NCBI GenBank assembly: GCA_036897485.1
Contig: JAYMTF010001830.1
Coordinates: forward strand, 1 to 21,108
DNA from: Pelargonium nanum
Lineage: Eukaryota > Streptophyta > Magnoliopsida > Geraniales > Geraniaceae
Direction: 5' to 3'
Length of the DNA: 21,108 nt
Part shown: one piece after another, positions 12,401 to 19,019 of the stretch
Position numbering within the stretch: the first letter of the stretch is position 1
Layout: each line of letters opens with the position of its first letter
The notes under the pieces: generated by a model
The model's database searches: none
What the model saw: only the letters and a program-made list of their open reading frames with translations
What the model was told of the DNA's origin: nothing
Made by a program: the position numbers and the translations under genes

Positions 12401-15400
12401 TGAAGGCCTTCAGTTGAGTCACCCTCAACCTCGGATGCCTAGTGAGCTCATTAAGTATATTGGGAAAACTTACAATGCCTGGCATATCTCATTAGCTTTG
12501 CTAGAAAGTCATGTCATGTTATTCTTGAATGAATCAAAGTGTGCAGAGTCGTTGGCTGAGCTTTATCGGTTGCTCAGTGAAGAAGATATGAGGTGTGGTT
12601 TGTGGAAGAAAAGGTCTACTACTGCAGAAACCAAGGCTGGGCTTTCTCTAGTTCAACATGGTTATTGGCAGCAGGCCCAAAGCCTTTTCTACCAAGCTAT
12701 GGTTAAAGCAACACAAGGTACATACAGCAATGTAGTACCTAAAGCTGAGATGTGTCTCTGGGAGGAGCAGTGGATTCATTGTGCCACTCAACTTAGTCAG
12801 TGGGATGCATTGGTAGACTTTGGAAAGAGTATTGAGAATTATGAGATACTACTTGACACACTATGGAAATTGCCAGATTGGGCATATATGAAGGATCATG
12901 TAATTCCAAAAGCTCAAGTGGAAGAGACTCCAAAGCTTCGTCTGGTTCAGGCCTTCTTTGCATTGCATGACAAAAATACAAATGGTGTAGGTGATGCTGA
13001 AAACATTGTGGGAAAAGGTGTCGATCTTGCTCTAGAGCAGTGGTGGCAATTGCCTGAAATGTCTGTTCATGCTAGAATTCCTCTTTTGCAGCAATTCCAA
13101 CAACTGGTTGAAGTTCAAGAATCTGCCAGAATTCTTTTGGACATTGCTAATGGAAACAAACTTTCTGGAAATTCTGTTGTTGGCGTGCATGGAAATCTGT
13201 ATGCAGATCTTAAGGACATTCTTGAAACGTGGAGGCTGAGAACACCAAATGAATGGGATAACATGTCTGTTTGGTGCGATTTGCTTCAATGGAGAAATGA
13301 AATGTATAATGCTGTGATAGATGCATTTAAGGATTTTGGTACCACAAATCCTCAGCTTCATCACCTTGGTTATCGTGACAAAGCATGGAATGTCAATAAG
13401 CTTGCTCACATCTCTCGTAAGCAAGGCCTTCATGATGTTTGCGTCACGATACTCGAAAAGATGTATGGTCATTCCACCATGGAAGTGCAGGTATTAACAA
13501 CTACTATCATTTCATGTCTGCTCTTGTAGGTTAGAAAGGACAGTCTTTTCCACAAATGTAGGGATTCTGTATTTAATGGTTGATAGTTGTGTGACTTGAT
13601 GTCAACTCTAAGACAATCATTGTTATCTTATTGATTATTCTCGTGGAGTTTGCAAATGTTATGTTGCAACTTGCAAGATCTCTGAAATAATTTTGATTAT
13701 ATTTGGTTTAGGGTGCTGTTATTTTTTTTTATAGATATTTTGATTGCTGATTGAATCCTGGAGGGATGTGTCAAGAACTGTTCTTCCTCTTTTGTATAAA
13801 TCTTTGATTTGCTTGTTTCAAAGAATTCTGTAATTCTTTATATCGTTCATTGCCTTCTTTCTCTGGCATCTAGTAGGTGAATGGGATGGTAGATATTTCA
13901 TTAGTTTTCATGTTATATGTTTGCAGGAGGCATTTGTGAAGATTAGAGAACAGGCAAAGGCTTATCTGGAAATGAAGGGAGAGCTTACAAGTGGCATTAA
14001 TTTGATCAACAGCACTAATCTGGAATATTTTCCAGTGAAACACAAGGCAGAAATCTATCGTCTAAAGGGGGATTTCTTGTTAAAATTGAATGATTCTGAG
14101 GGGGCGAATCTTGCTTATTCGAATGCAATCAGTCTCTTCAAAAATTTACCCAAAGGATGGATCAGCTGGGGTAATTATTGCGACATGGTAATAACTTTTA
14201 GCAGCTTTTAATTCTTTAGCTTTCATCAAGTTGAGTCAATGCTTATTGTTTATGTGTGATTAACAGGCTTACAAGGATTCCAATGATGAAATTTGGTTAG
14301 AATATGCTGTCAGCTGTTTTCTTCAAGGTATCAAATATGGCGTTTCGAACTCAAGAAGCCACCTTGCTCGTGTTCTGTACCTTCTCAGCTTTGATACTTC
14401 CAATGAGCCGGTGGGTAGGGCATTTGACAAATACTTGGATCAAATACCGCATTGGGTTTGGCTTGCTTGGATTCCTCAGCTATTATTATCCTTACAGAGG
14501 ACAGAAGCACCTCATTGCAAACTTGTACTGCTAAAAATTGCCACAGTGTATCCGCAGGTAAGCATAAACTACAATTTGTCAGATATTAATAGATTTTGCT
14601 TTTCATTTATTCTTAATTTGTGAAGTAGATTTTCAATTTAAATTTTGCTTTGATTAATAACCATAATACTATATTCACTCAAATTATCAGGCTCTTTATT
14701 ACTGGCTGCGGACATATTTGCTTGAGCGCCGTGATGTTGCAAATAAATCGGAACTTAATAATAGAATTGCAATGGCTCAGCAAAGAATGCAGCAAAATGT
14801 TTCTGGTGGTGGTGGTCTTGGGATGGCAGACGGACATGCAAGAGCCCAAAGTCATGGCGGTGCTGGTGCTTTAGGCACAGACAATCAAGTTCATCAAGGC
14901 ACTCAATCTAGTAGTGGAATGGGATCACATGATGGGGGAAACTCTCATGGGCAAGAATCTGAAAGGTCTAATGCTGTAGATGGCAGTATGCATTCAGGGA
15001 CTGACCAACCTATGCAACAAAGTGCTTCTACTATGAATGAAGGTGGTCAAAATACGTTAAGACGAACTGGTGCTTTGGGTCTTGCAGCTTCTGCTGCCAG
15101 TGCTTTTGATGCTGCCAAGGATATTATGGAGGCTCTTAGGAGCAAGCATACTAATTTGGCCAGCGAACTTGAGGTGGTGATTATAATTCAAGAGTTATTT
15201 AATCATTGCGTATCTGTTGCATTATTTGGTGACGATTTCTTAGTTGCATCTTTTACAAATTGAGGGAAAGAAAAAAGGCATAAAAAAGCATTTGTTAAGG
15301 ACTTAGTTTCTACTAGCTTTTACCTTGTGGATGTTGTATGTCTCTTTTTTTTTTTGGGTGGGTTAGGGTGTGGGGCTTATTATTGACTTAAAGTTCAACA

Positions 15401-18267
15401 AGTTTCTCTTTACTTGTCATTCCCTTGAGTTTTAGATCCAAAAGTTTGTCAAGGAGTAGGAAATTCTTGATATCTAGAAGGAAAAAGGATTACTGTGTTT
15501 CTTTCGAGTTCTCTACTAGATGGCATTACTCTAATTCTTTTTTATTTTTTATTTCTTCAGATCCTGCTCACAGAAATTGGTTCACGGTTTGTAACTCTTC
15601 CAGAGGAGAGACTTCTTGCTGTGGTTAATGCTCTTCTCCACCGCTGTTACAAGTACCCAACTGCCACTACAGCAGAGGTGCCTCAATCTCTCAAGAAGGA
15701 GCTCTCTGGTGTTTGCCGAGCTTGCTTCTCAGCAGATGCTGTCAACAAGCATGTTGATTTTGTGAGAGAATACAAGCAGGATTTTGAGCGTGATCTTGAT
15801 CCTGAGAGCACTACTACTTTCCCAGCCACCCTTTCTGAGTTGACTGAGAGATTGAAACATTGGAAAAATGTTCTGCAGAGCAATGTTGAAGACAGATTTC
15901 CTGCTGTACTGAAGTTAGAAGAGGAAAGCAAGGTGTTACGTGACTTCCATGTTGTTGATGTGGAGGTTCCAGGACAATATTTTAGTGATCAGGTCAACTG
16001 CTGCTAACCAGATCTCAGTATTTTTGTTAGATCATGCTCATTCTCCCTTTTATTTCTTAAGAGAAACCTTCCTAAGCCAGCTTAAAATTAAATTTTGGTA
16101 TTTATAATTTATAGAGGTTTCTGCTGTACTTATAAAAAAACATTACTAAACCTTGCAGGAAATCGCACCTGACCATACAGTGAAGTTGGACAGGGTTGGA
16201 GCTGATATTCCCATTGTGAGAAGGCATGGAAGCAGTTTCCGTCGATTAACTTTAATCGGTTCTGATGGCTCTCAACGGCACTTCATTGTCCAGACATCTT
16301 TGACTCCTAATGCTAGAAGTGATGAACGGATACTACAGCTTTTCCGTGTGATGAACCAAATGTTTGATAAGCACAAGGAATCAAGACGCCGCCACATATG
16401 CATTCACACACCAATTATAATTCCTGTTTGGTCCCAGGTGATGACCTCTATCTCGAACAAATTTCATTCTCTTGATGTTTATCTAAACGTGGGAAATGTA
16501 GTAGAAAATCATTTGATTTACTTGCAGTGGGGTCTGTCCTGTTGGTTCCGCCAAGAATTATGTTCCTGTGTACATGCTTTCTAGACATCTATATACTTTA
16601 CTAAAACTACCCAAGTGGTGGTCTTTGAAGAATCTGTACTTACGAATTTATGGCAGTTTGTAAGAACATTTCTATAATATGTCCTACTGCTGATTGAACA
16701 CAGGTCCGCATGGTTGAAGACGATTTAATGTACAGCACCTTCCTCGAGGTGTATGAGAACCACTGTGCAAGAAATGGCCGAGAGGCAGATCTACCCATTA
16801 CCTTTTTCAAGGAGCAGTTGAATCAAGCTATTTCTGGGCAAATCTCTCCTGAAGCTGTTGTTGATCTTCGCCTTCAAGCTTATAATGACATAACCAAATC
16901 TGTTGTTACTGACAGCATATTGTCCCAGCACATGTATAAGACTCTTCTGAGTGGCAATCATATGTGGGCTTTCAAAAAGCAATTTGCTATCCAGTTGGCT
17001 CTGTCAAGTTTCATGTCTTTCATGCTACAAATTGGAGGAAGGTCCCCTAATAAAATTCTATTTGCAAAGAACACAGGGAAAATATTTCAGACAGATTTTC
17101 ATCCAGCTTATGATGCAAATGGAATGATAGAGTTCAATGAACCAGTTCCATTCCGTTTGACGAGAAACATGCAAGCATTTTTCTCCCATTTTGGAGTGGA
17201 AGGGCTTATTGTGTCTGCAATGGGTGCAGCTGCGCAGGCTGTTGTTTCACCTAAAGTGAGTTTCTTTAATTGGAATGTTTCAGTATGATCATTTGATCAA
17301 CCAATATGCATTAATATTAATGACTTTTGTCCAACTTTTGTATCACAGCAAACTCAACATTTATGGCATCAATTAGCCATGTTTTTCCGTGATGAGCTCT
17401 TGTCCTGGTCTTGGAGGAGACCACTCGGGATGCCCCTGGCCCCTGTTGCTGGTGGAAGTAGCTTGAATTCCTCAGACTTCAAGCTTAAGGTCACTACCAA
17501 TGTTGAGCATGTCATTGGGCGGATCAATAATATAGCCCCACAGTTCTTCTCTGAAGAGGTTAGCCGTCAGTTTTGCACTTTTCTCTCTTCCTCAGCAATA
17601 TTTCCCTGTAGATGCATAAATGGTAATGAACATATACATATTAAGTATAGCTGTTCTATTTAGCTTAAGATTTAAGGGTTGAAAGGTAGATCATTTTATA
17701 TTAGTTTTTGTTCATGGGTTGGTTATGTGCATGCCATTTTTTTTGCGGTCAAAGGGTGGGTAATACTCTTTACATTAGAACAGCTCCATTACATTTATAA
17801 TGGAAACAACCTCCAAAGGATCCAAATGAGGATGGTTGAAATTATGGAAAATAGTTTCCAAGCAAGCAGAGCTGAGTTTGTGAACTTCTGTAGTGGATAA
17901 GTTGCAATTGTACTCCATATCTGGTACCTTGTGCAGAGCTCGTTTGGGGTAATGGATTAGCTCTTAATGTAAACAGTTTTTGTTTTAAAGATAAGCTTAT
18001 TTTCTTAGTTCAAAGGTGGATTTGCAGGATTTTATCTCTGGCCTCTTTTACAGTAACTTGTGTCTGTTGATTTTGGTTATTTCGTGCATGTCGTTTCCAA
18101 TTTTGTCTAGAATTATGTTGTTGATGGTTCAATTGCTCTCTTGGCAGGAAGAAAATGCCATGGACCAACCGCAATCAGTTCAAAGGGGTGTCACAGAATT
18201 GGTTGAGGCAGCCTTGACGCCTAGGAATTTATGCATGATGGATCCAACATGGCATCCCTGGTTTTGA
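340..18267 (+). CDS. TRA1: TRA1/TRRAP-like PIKK pseudokinase, 27-exon gene, 5'-truncated by window
   Basis: Scaffold subunit of SAGA and NuA4-type histone acetyltransferase complexes; in the nucleus it binds activators and recruits the acetyltransferase. Model: join(340-408,1459-1540,1744-1796,1892-1990,2061-3293,3785-4783,4857-5192,5358-5616,5720-5942,6031-6409,7985-8134,8227-8448,8559-8780,9166-9819,9967-10227,10354-10701,11121-11533,11611-12040,12192-13490,13927-14187,14267-14557,14691-15173,15561-15992,16159-16437,16704-17255,17349-17558,18148-18267). All junctions are GT-AG and the frame stays open for 3,452 codons. Seen: HEAT-type helices, the LGKLGGRNRRFL block, FAT repeats, kinase-like lobes without catalytic residues, and a FATC tail ending WHPWF before TGA. 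From family knowledge, full length is about 3,700-3,860 residues, so about 400 are missing on the left. Residue numbers in other entries count from position 340. Identity is secure; some exact splice borders rest on my recall of plant homologues. Confidence 0.95.
409..1458 (+). other. Intron 1 (1,050 bp) with a TRIM-like fossil
   Basis: AT-rich and non-coding. It holds the LTR-like copy described separately at 583-785. The rest (409-582 and 786-1458) shows nothing I can name. It ends with a pyrimidine-rich tract and the acceptor GGCTGCAG. Confidence 0.7.
583..785 (+). mobile_element. TRIM-like LTR retroelement fossil in intron 1
   Basis: An LTR-like unit spans about 608-711. It starts TGTTGAAGTATC and is followed directly by TGGTATTAGAG, which resembles the primer site complementary to initiator tRNA-Met. 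The left flank (583-607) resembles the internal end and polypurine region of the intron 16 element. A second, shorter copy of the LTR end follows at about 725-785, so the unit looks like part of a tandem array. By eye it aligns along its length with the LTR at 10753-10859. No coding region; eroded, old and broken. Confidence 0.6.
1459..1540 (+). CDS. TRA1: TRA1 exon 2 (residues 24-51)
   Basis: Reads AVLNLQVPVDHSKEVSDHKH then LIKTLVMG; it ends one base into the Gly codon (phase 1) at donor GTAATT. LIKTLVMG continues into the conserved MKTIIWSITH of exon 3, which fixes the border. N-terminal HEAT solenoid. Confidence 0.9.
1744..1796 (+). CDS. TRA1: TRA1 exon 3 (residues 51-68)
   Basis: A 53-nt micro-exon. 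It completes the split Gly codon and reads MKTIIWSITHAHVPRSQ, a strongly conserved plant TRA1 stretch. It starts in phase 1 and ends in phase 0, so skipping it would break the frame. Confidence 0.9.
1892..1990 (+). CDS. TRA1: TRA1 exon 4 (residues 69-101)
   Basis: A 99-nt phase-0 exon rich in Ser, Pro and Gln, ending FRGLREDE. It is a likely loop between HEAT repeats; the end leads into the helix of exon 5. Donor GTATTT. Confidence 0.9.
2061..3293 (+). CDS. TRA1: TRA1 exon 5 (residues 102-512), HEAT solenoid
   Basis: Second-largest exon, 411 codons. It begins VWKACGVLRSGVHCLALFK, upstream of any ATG. It contains many amphipathic Leu-rich helices typical of HEAT repeats. Around residues 385-405 lies the block PWGGKTLQLLGKLGGRNRRF, the counterpart of the LGKxGGxNR motif of TRRAP, followed by LKEPLALECK. 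The exon ends ETSDTK at donor GTTGGT. The open frame runs 69 bases on into the intron, but the family sequence resumes only at 3785. Confidence 0.95.
3294..3784 (+). other. Intron 5 (491 bp), nothing recognised
   Basis: T-rich, non-coding. The frame upstream of exon 6 happens to stay open for 162 bases inside this intron but reads as Cys/Phe-rich nonsense unlike TRA1. Acceptor ACTACTGCAG. No repeat or RNA gene seen. Confidence 0.75.
3785..4783 (+). CDS. TRA1: TRA1 exon 6 (residues 513-845), HEAT solenoid
   Basis: 333 codons, phase 0 at both ends. It begins EDLGVKTKTQLMAEKSVFKI. Conserved stretches include FLDALVDVLADENRLHAKAA and FGSTWQAQMGGVLGLGALVG. Between them is a Pro/Ser loop (GPGTPMIVSSPSMNPVYSPP). 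It ends RSKTVDQQ at donor GTAAAC. Confidence 0.95.
4857..5192 (+). CDS. TRA1: TRA1 exon 7 (residues 846-957)
   Basis: 112 codons starting VGTVTALNFCLALRPPLL, after acceptor ATGTAG. Helical HEAT sequence. It ends VAVAKEGLRQ at donor GTGTGG. The preceding intron is only 73 bp. Confidence 0.95.
5358..5616 (+). CDS. TRA1: TRA1 exon 8 (residues 958-1044)
   Basis: Starts VINQQRMPKELLQSSLRPIL, a well-conserved TRA1 helix pair. It ends in EPKIAA plus one base (phase 1) at donor GTAATT; the split codon is completed as Ala in exon 9. Confidence 0.95.
5720..5942 (+). CDS. TRA1: TRA1 exon 9 (residues 1044-1118)
   Basis: Reads IIELFHLLPQAASKFLDELV through YFLARLNEPRYFRR. It starts in phase 1 and ends in phase 2, so it cannot be skipped without a frameshift. 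Donor GTAAGT matches the plant consensus. Confidence 0.95.
6031..6409 (+). CDS. TRA1: TRA1 exon 10 (residues 1118-1244)
   Basis: Begins FMYIIRSDAGQPLRDELAKS. It then carries a low-complexity Pro/Ser/Thr loop (about SDVSGTSTPPVASAGDDG and following), probably disordered and possibly a phosphorylation loop with several Ser/Thr-Pro sites. It ends with helical sequence and QELNLVQ at donor GTAAGT. Confidence 0.95.
6410..7984 (+). other. Intron 10 (1,575 bp), longest in the window, with a Stowaway-type MITE
   Basis: AT-rich non-coding sequence. The only nameable content is the MITE at 6936-7179. The parts 6410-6935 and 7182-7984 show no coding region, RNA gene or other repeat that I can support. 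Confidence 0.75.
6936..7179. mobile_element. Stowaway-type MITE (Tc1/mariner superfamily), about 244 bp
   Basis: The left end starts CTCCCCCTGTCCAAAAATGA and the right end is the inverse of CTCCCTTTGTCCCAAAATGG, giving terminal inverted repeats of about 25-30 bp (6936-6965 against 7150-7179). The ends match the Stowaway CTCCCTCCGT family signature. TA, the usual target duplication, follows at 7180-7181 but is not preserved on the left. No coding capacity; an internal deletion derivative moved by mariner transposase in trans. Confidence 0.82.
7985..8134 (+). CDS. TRA1: TRA1 exon 11 (residues 1245-1294)
   Basis: 50 codons: VKESKWLVKCFLNYLRHEKT through RIDYTFLKEFYIIE. Phase 0 at both ends. It is too short to stand out alone but is a clear match to the TRA1 HEAT region and is needed to join exons 10 and 12. 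Confidence 0.95.
8227..8448 (+). CDS. TRA1: TRA1 exon 12 (residues 1295-1368)
   Basis: 74 codons starting VAEGYPPNMKITLLMHFLNL and ending VDKLLDPPEE at donor GTGGGG. The stretch VVVMQILILPMLAHAF is a conserved hydrophobic TRA1 helix, not a membrane segment. Confidence 0.95.
8559..8780 (+). CDS. TRA1: TRA1 exon 13 (residues 1369-1442)
   Basis: 74 codons starting VSAEYDEPLRIELLQLATLL. It contains FGWNHLKREDSASKQWAF, a very conserved TRRAP/TRA1 signature (KFGWNHLK), and ends APEKIILQ at donor GTACTT. Confidence 0.96.
8781..9165 (+). other. Intron 13 (385 bp), nothing recognised
   Basis: T-rich non-coding sequence ending in acceptor GGATGCAG. Near 8832 there is a TGATGAT string, but no partner box D at snoRNA spacing. 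No repeat seen. Confidence 0.7.
9166..9819 (+). CDS. TRA1: TRA1 exon 14 (residues 1443-1660), with nuclear-signal-like insert
   Basis: 218 codons. The first part (VFVALLRTCQPENKMLVKQA, then WIRYTKKILVEEGHSIPNLI) is strongly conserved. The second part is a hydrophilic low-complexity insert. At residues 1605-1613 it has SKRVKVEPG, which resembles a monopartite nuclear localisation signal and contains VKVE, a SUMO-acceptor consensus (hydrophobic-Lys-x-Glu). The exon ends EEMIINFLIR at donor GTGAGG. Confidence 0.95.
9967..10227 (+). CDS. TRA1: TRA1 exon 15 (residues 1661-1747)
   Basis: 87 codons starting VALVIEPKDKEASTMYKQAL; helical. It ends RNNINQISQ at donor GTACGC. Phase 0 at both ends. Confidence 0.95.
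10354..10701 (+). CDS. TRA1: TRA1 exon 16 (residues 1748-1863)
   Basis: 116 codons starting ILEPCFKYKMLDTGKSLCSL, a conserved TRRAP/TRA1 motif (LEPCFKxKxLDxGxSLC). It ends GSHVRQ at donor GTATGT. Confidence 0.95.
10702..11120 (+). other. Intron 16 (419 bp), mostly a TRIM-like fossil
   Basis: The middle of the intron is the short LTR element at 10753 to about 11027. The remaining flanks are T-rich, and the intron ends with acceptor TTCCAG. No coding region or RNA gene. Confidence 0.7.
10753..11027 (+). mobile_element. TRIM-like LTR retroelement fossil in intron 16
   Basis: Left LTR about 10753-10859: starts TGTTAAAGTATCCC and ends TTTAACA. It is followed at once by TGTTATCAGAGTTGG, close to the initiator-Met-tRNA primer-binding site. 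A polypurine tract TGAGGGGGA lies at about 10964-10972, then a shortened right LTR copy from about 10974 to 11027. The internal part is only about 90 bp with no coding capacity, as in terminal-repeat retrotransposons in miniature (TRIMs). Broken and eroded, so old; same orientation as the host gene. Confidence 0.68.
11121..11533 (+). CDS. TRA1: TRA1 exon 17 (residues 1864-2001)
   Basis: 137 codons plus two bases. It starts with a polar linker (GQRTDSDSAVTSSRQGADVG) and continues into helices (AVISNLKSVLKLISEKVMLV). It ends GICADSN plus AA at donor GTAAGT (phase 2). The Lys codon is completed by exon 18. Confidence 0.95.
11611..12040 (+). CDS. TRA1: TRA1 exon 18 (residues 2001-2144)
   Basis: Begins YPLALRQEVFLKVERQFMLG. 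It contains ARDPEIRKNFFSLYHESLGK, a strongly conserved TRRAP/TRA1 stretch, then DWEALSDVFWLKQGLDLLLA. It ends LNETSKLQ at a donor followed by a T-run. This is the junction between the HEAT solenoid and the FAT domain. Confidence 0.95.
12192..13490 (+). CDS. TRA1: TRA1 exon 19 (residues 2145-2577), main FAT domain exon
   Basis: The largest exon, 433 codons, phase 0. It begins VADLVLPLRELAHVDANVAY. The FAT domain (TPR-like helical repeats found in all PIKKs) starts around KYIGKTYNAWHISLALLESH and continues through GYWQQAQSLFYQAMVKATQG, WEEQWIHCATQLSQWDALVD and LLQWRNEMYNAVIDAFKDF. It ends MYGHSTMEVQ. FAT wraps the kinase-like domain and carries much of the subunit contact surface in SAGA and NuA4. 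Confidence 0.97.
13491..13926 (+). other. Intron 19 (436 bp), nothing recognised
   Basis: T-rich non-coding sequence with acceptor TTTGCAG. No coding, RNA or repeat signal that I can support. Confidence 0.75.
13927..14187 (+). CDS. TRA1: TRA1 exon 20 (residues 2578-2664), FAT domain
   Basis: 87 codons starting EAFVKIREQAKAYLEMKGEL, with TPR-like YRLKGDFLLKLNDSEGANLA. It ends KGWISWGNYCDM at donor GTAATA, the conserved FAT helix W-x-x-W-G-x-Y. Confidence 0.95.
14267..14557 (+). CDS. TRA1: TRA1 exon 21 (residues 2665-2761), FAT domain
   Basis: 97 codons starting AYKDSNDEIWLEYAVSCFLQ. It contains LARVLYLLSFD and IPHWVWLAWIPQLLLSL, a strongly conserved end of the FAT domain in PIKKs. It ends LLKIATVYPQ at donor GTAAGC. 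In other frames this exon looks open too, but only this frame matches the family. Confidence 0.96.
14691..15173 (+). CDS. TRA1: TRA1 exon 22 (residues 2762-2922), low-complexity linker
   Basis: 161 codons. It starts with the conserved ALYYWLRTYLLERRDVANKS and a Gln-rich helix, then becomes Gly/Ser/His/Gln-rich (SGGGGLGMADGHARAQSHGG and following) for about 80 residues. It ends with a helix (ASAFDAAKDIMEALRSKHTN) and ASELE. This is the linker between FAT and the FRB/kinase region, probably disordered, and it is longer in plants than in yeast. Confidence 0.93.
15174..15560 (+). other. Intron 22 (387 bp), nothing recognised
   Basis: T-rich non-coding sequence with a T-run followed by a G/T-rich patch near 15343-15375. 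Acceptor TTCTTCAG. No repeat family or RNA gene identified. Confidence 0.75.
15561..15992 (+). CDS. TRA1: TRA1 exon 23 (residues 2923-3066), FRB-like region
   Basis: 144 codons starting ILLTEIGSRFVTLPEERLLA. It contains CYKYPTATTAEVPQSLKKEL and the acidic LKHWKNVLQSNVEDRFPAVL. It ends DVEVPGQYFSDQ; VEVPGQY corresponds to the (L/V)EVPG(T/Q)Y stretch at the start of PIKK kinase domains. Donor GTCAAC is weak but the next exon joins in frame to family sequence. Confidence 0.96.
16159..16437 (+). CDS. TRA1: TRA1 exon 24 (residues 3067-3159), kinase-like N-lobe
   Basis: 93 codons starting EIAPDHTVKLDRVGADIPIV. SDGSQRHFIVQTSLTPNARS takes the place of the FxxKxxDDLRxD segment of active PIKKs; the ATP-binding Lys is absent (Gln/Thr-Ser here). 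DERILQLFRVMNQMFDKHKE is the conserved C-helix region. It ends IIIPVWSQ at donor GTGATG. Confidence 0.96.
16704..17255 (+). CDS. TRA1: TRA1 exon 25 (residues 3160-3343), degenerate kinase C-lobe
   Basis: 184 codons. It begins VRMVEDDLMYSTFLEVYENH, right after IIIPVWSQ, as in the family. IGGRSPNKI at residues 3269-3277 stands where active PIKKs have GDRHxxN, so the catalytic Asp is missing. TDFHPAYD, with Asp at residue 3290, stands where DFG normally lies, so the Gly is missing. The fold is otherwise kept. It ends VVSPK at donor GTGAGT. Confidence 0.97.
17349..17558 (+). CDS. TRA1: TRA1 exon 26 (residues 3344-3413), end of kinase-like domain
   Basis: 70 codons starting QTQHLWHQLAMFFRDELLSW, then SWRRPLGMPLAPVAGG. 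It ends RINNIAPQFFSEE at donor GTTAGC. The Trp-rich helix packs against FATC in TRRAP/TRA1. Confidence 0.96.
17559..18147 (+). other. Intron 26 (589 bp), no gene; possible unidentified repeat in the middle
   Basis: Mostly T-rich non-coding sequence. The stretch 17735-17930 has a less biased composition after a T-run with TTTTTTTTGCGGTCAAAGG, so it may be an inserted repeat end, but I cannot assign a family. Acceptor TTGGCAG. Confidence 0.6.
18148..18267 (+). CDS. TRA1: TRA1 exon 27, FATC domain and stop (residues 3414-3452)
   Basis: 39 codons plus TGA, reading EENAMDQPQSVQRGVTELVE, then AALTPRNLCMMDPTWHPWF. The FATC motif closes every PIKK; the terminal W-x-P-W-F is diagnostic. This fixes the 3' end of the gene. 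Confidence 0.97.
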   Translation, partial: EENAMDQPQSVQRGVTELVEAALTPRNLCMMDPTWHPWF

Positions 18268-18420
18268 GGGCGAAGAAATGGAGACTGTATCTTGTTAGTT
18301 GACACTAATTAACTGTAATTATTATCACGCCTGCTAAATCTACTTTGATGATTGTATTATGTAAATGCATTTAGATGATTGTAAACATATTTATAATTAA
18401 TATCTAGTCATTTCTCCCCA
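18268..18420 (+). other. TRA1: Probable TRA1 3' UTR
   Basis: AT-rich sequence directly after the stop, with TTGTAA/TGTAAAT-like upstream elements near 18330-18385 and A/T-rich AATTAAT-type near-signals around 18393-18405. No perfect AATAAA is seen. The right end is an estimate. Confidence 0.45.
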
Positions 18421-19019
18421 TGTTTCATTTTTTTTTCTTTCATAGAAATGAAGAGGCAAAGTTTGCATTTCATGCATGTTGGTTCTTTTCATTTTCTAAC
18501 AATTTCATATAGGAATCTAGGATGCCATGGACTTCGCTACAAGGTAAGGTCCATCCTTGTGAAGCTGCTCGTAGGACAGTAACTATTTAAGAACTTTACT
18601 TTTATATTTCCTCGTACCTGTTGTTATTTATTTCAGAACATATCGTATTTAGTGATGTAACCATTATTTTTTGTATGAAATAGTAATGGTTTTACGGGTT
18701 TTGGCAGGAACCTTTTGCAGAACTTCCCAACTCCTATCAACTTTAGTTTGGAGAAAGGGTATTTCTGATTTCCTTCAACATTGCAAGGCAATAGCATTGG
18801 GCTACAAAGTTGTGCATATTTGATTCAAGGTTTTACGTACATTCAAGTTGGCCGTCACATGGAATATGAAGTTTGTTGGGATTTTAGATCGACTATGGTA
18901 ATTTGCAACATTAACTGGACATTGTGCCATTTGGTGATTTTTAAAATCGATTAGAGTACTGTAACAAGTTTAACGAAACTTCGAACTTGCCGAGAGTTTT
19001 TAATTGTAAAACCTACACC
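18421..19019. other. Downstream non-coding sequence, nothing firm
   Basis: AT-rich. Two acceptor-like sites (TTTCATATAG at about 18504-18513 and TTTTGGCAG near 18708) and one donor-like GTAAGGTCC near 18544 could belong to a spliced 3' UTR, but none has supporting coding sequence. No gene, RNA or repeat identified. Confidence 0.5.

Noticed and set aside
14304-14534. Alternative open frame over exon 21
   Set aside because: Out of phase with the family sequence; the frame from 14267 matches FAT and splices on both sides.
17700-17930. LINE or retrogene fragment in intron 26
   Set aside because: Composition changes and there is a T-run, but no reverse transcriptase motif or recognised protein; the short open frame is unsupported.
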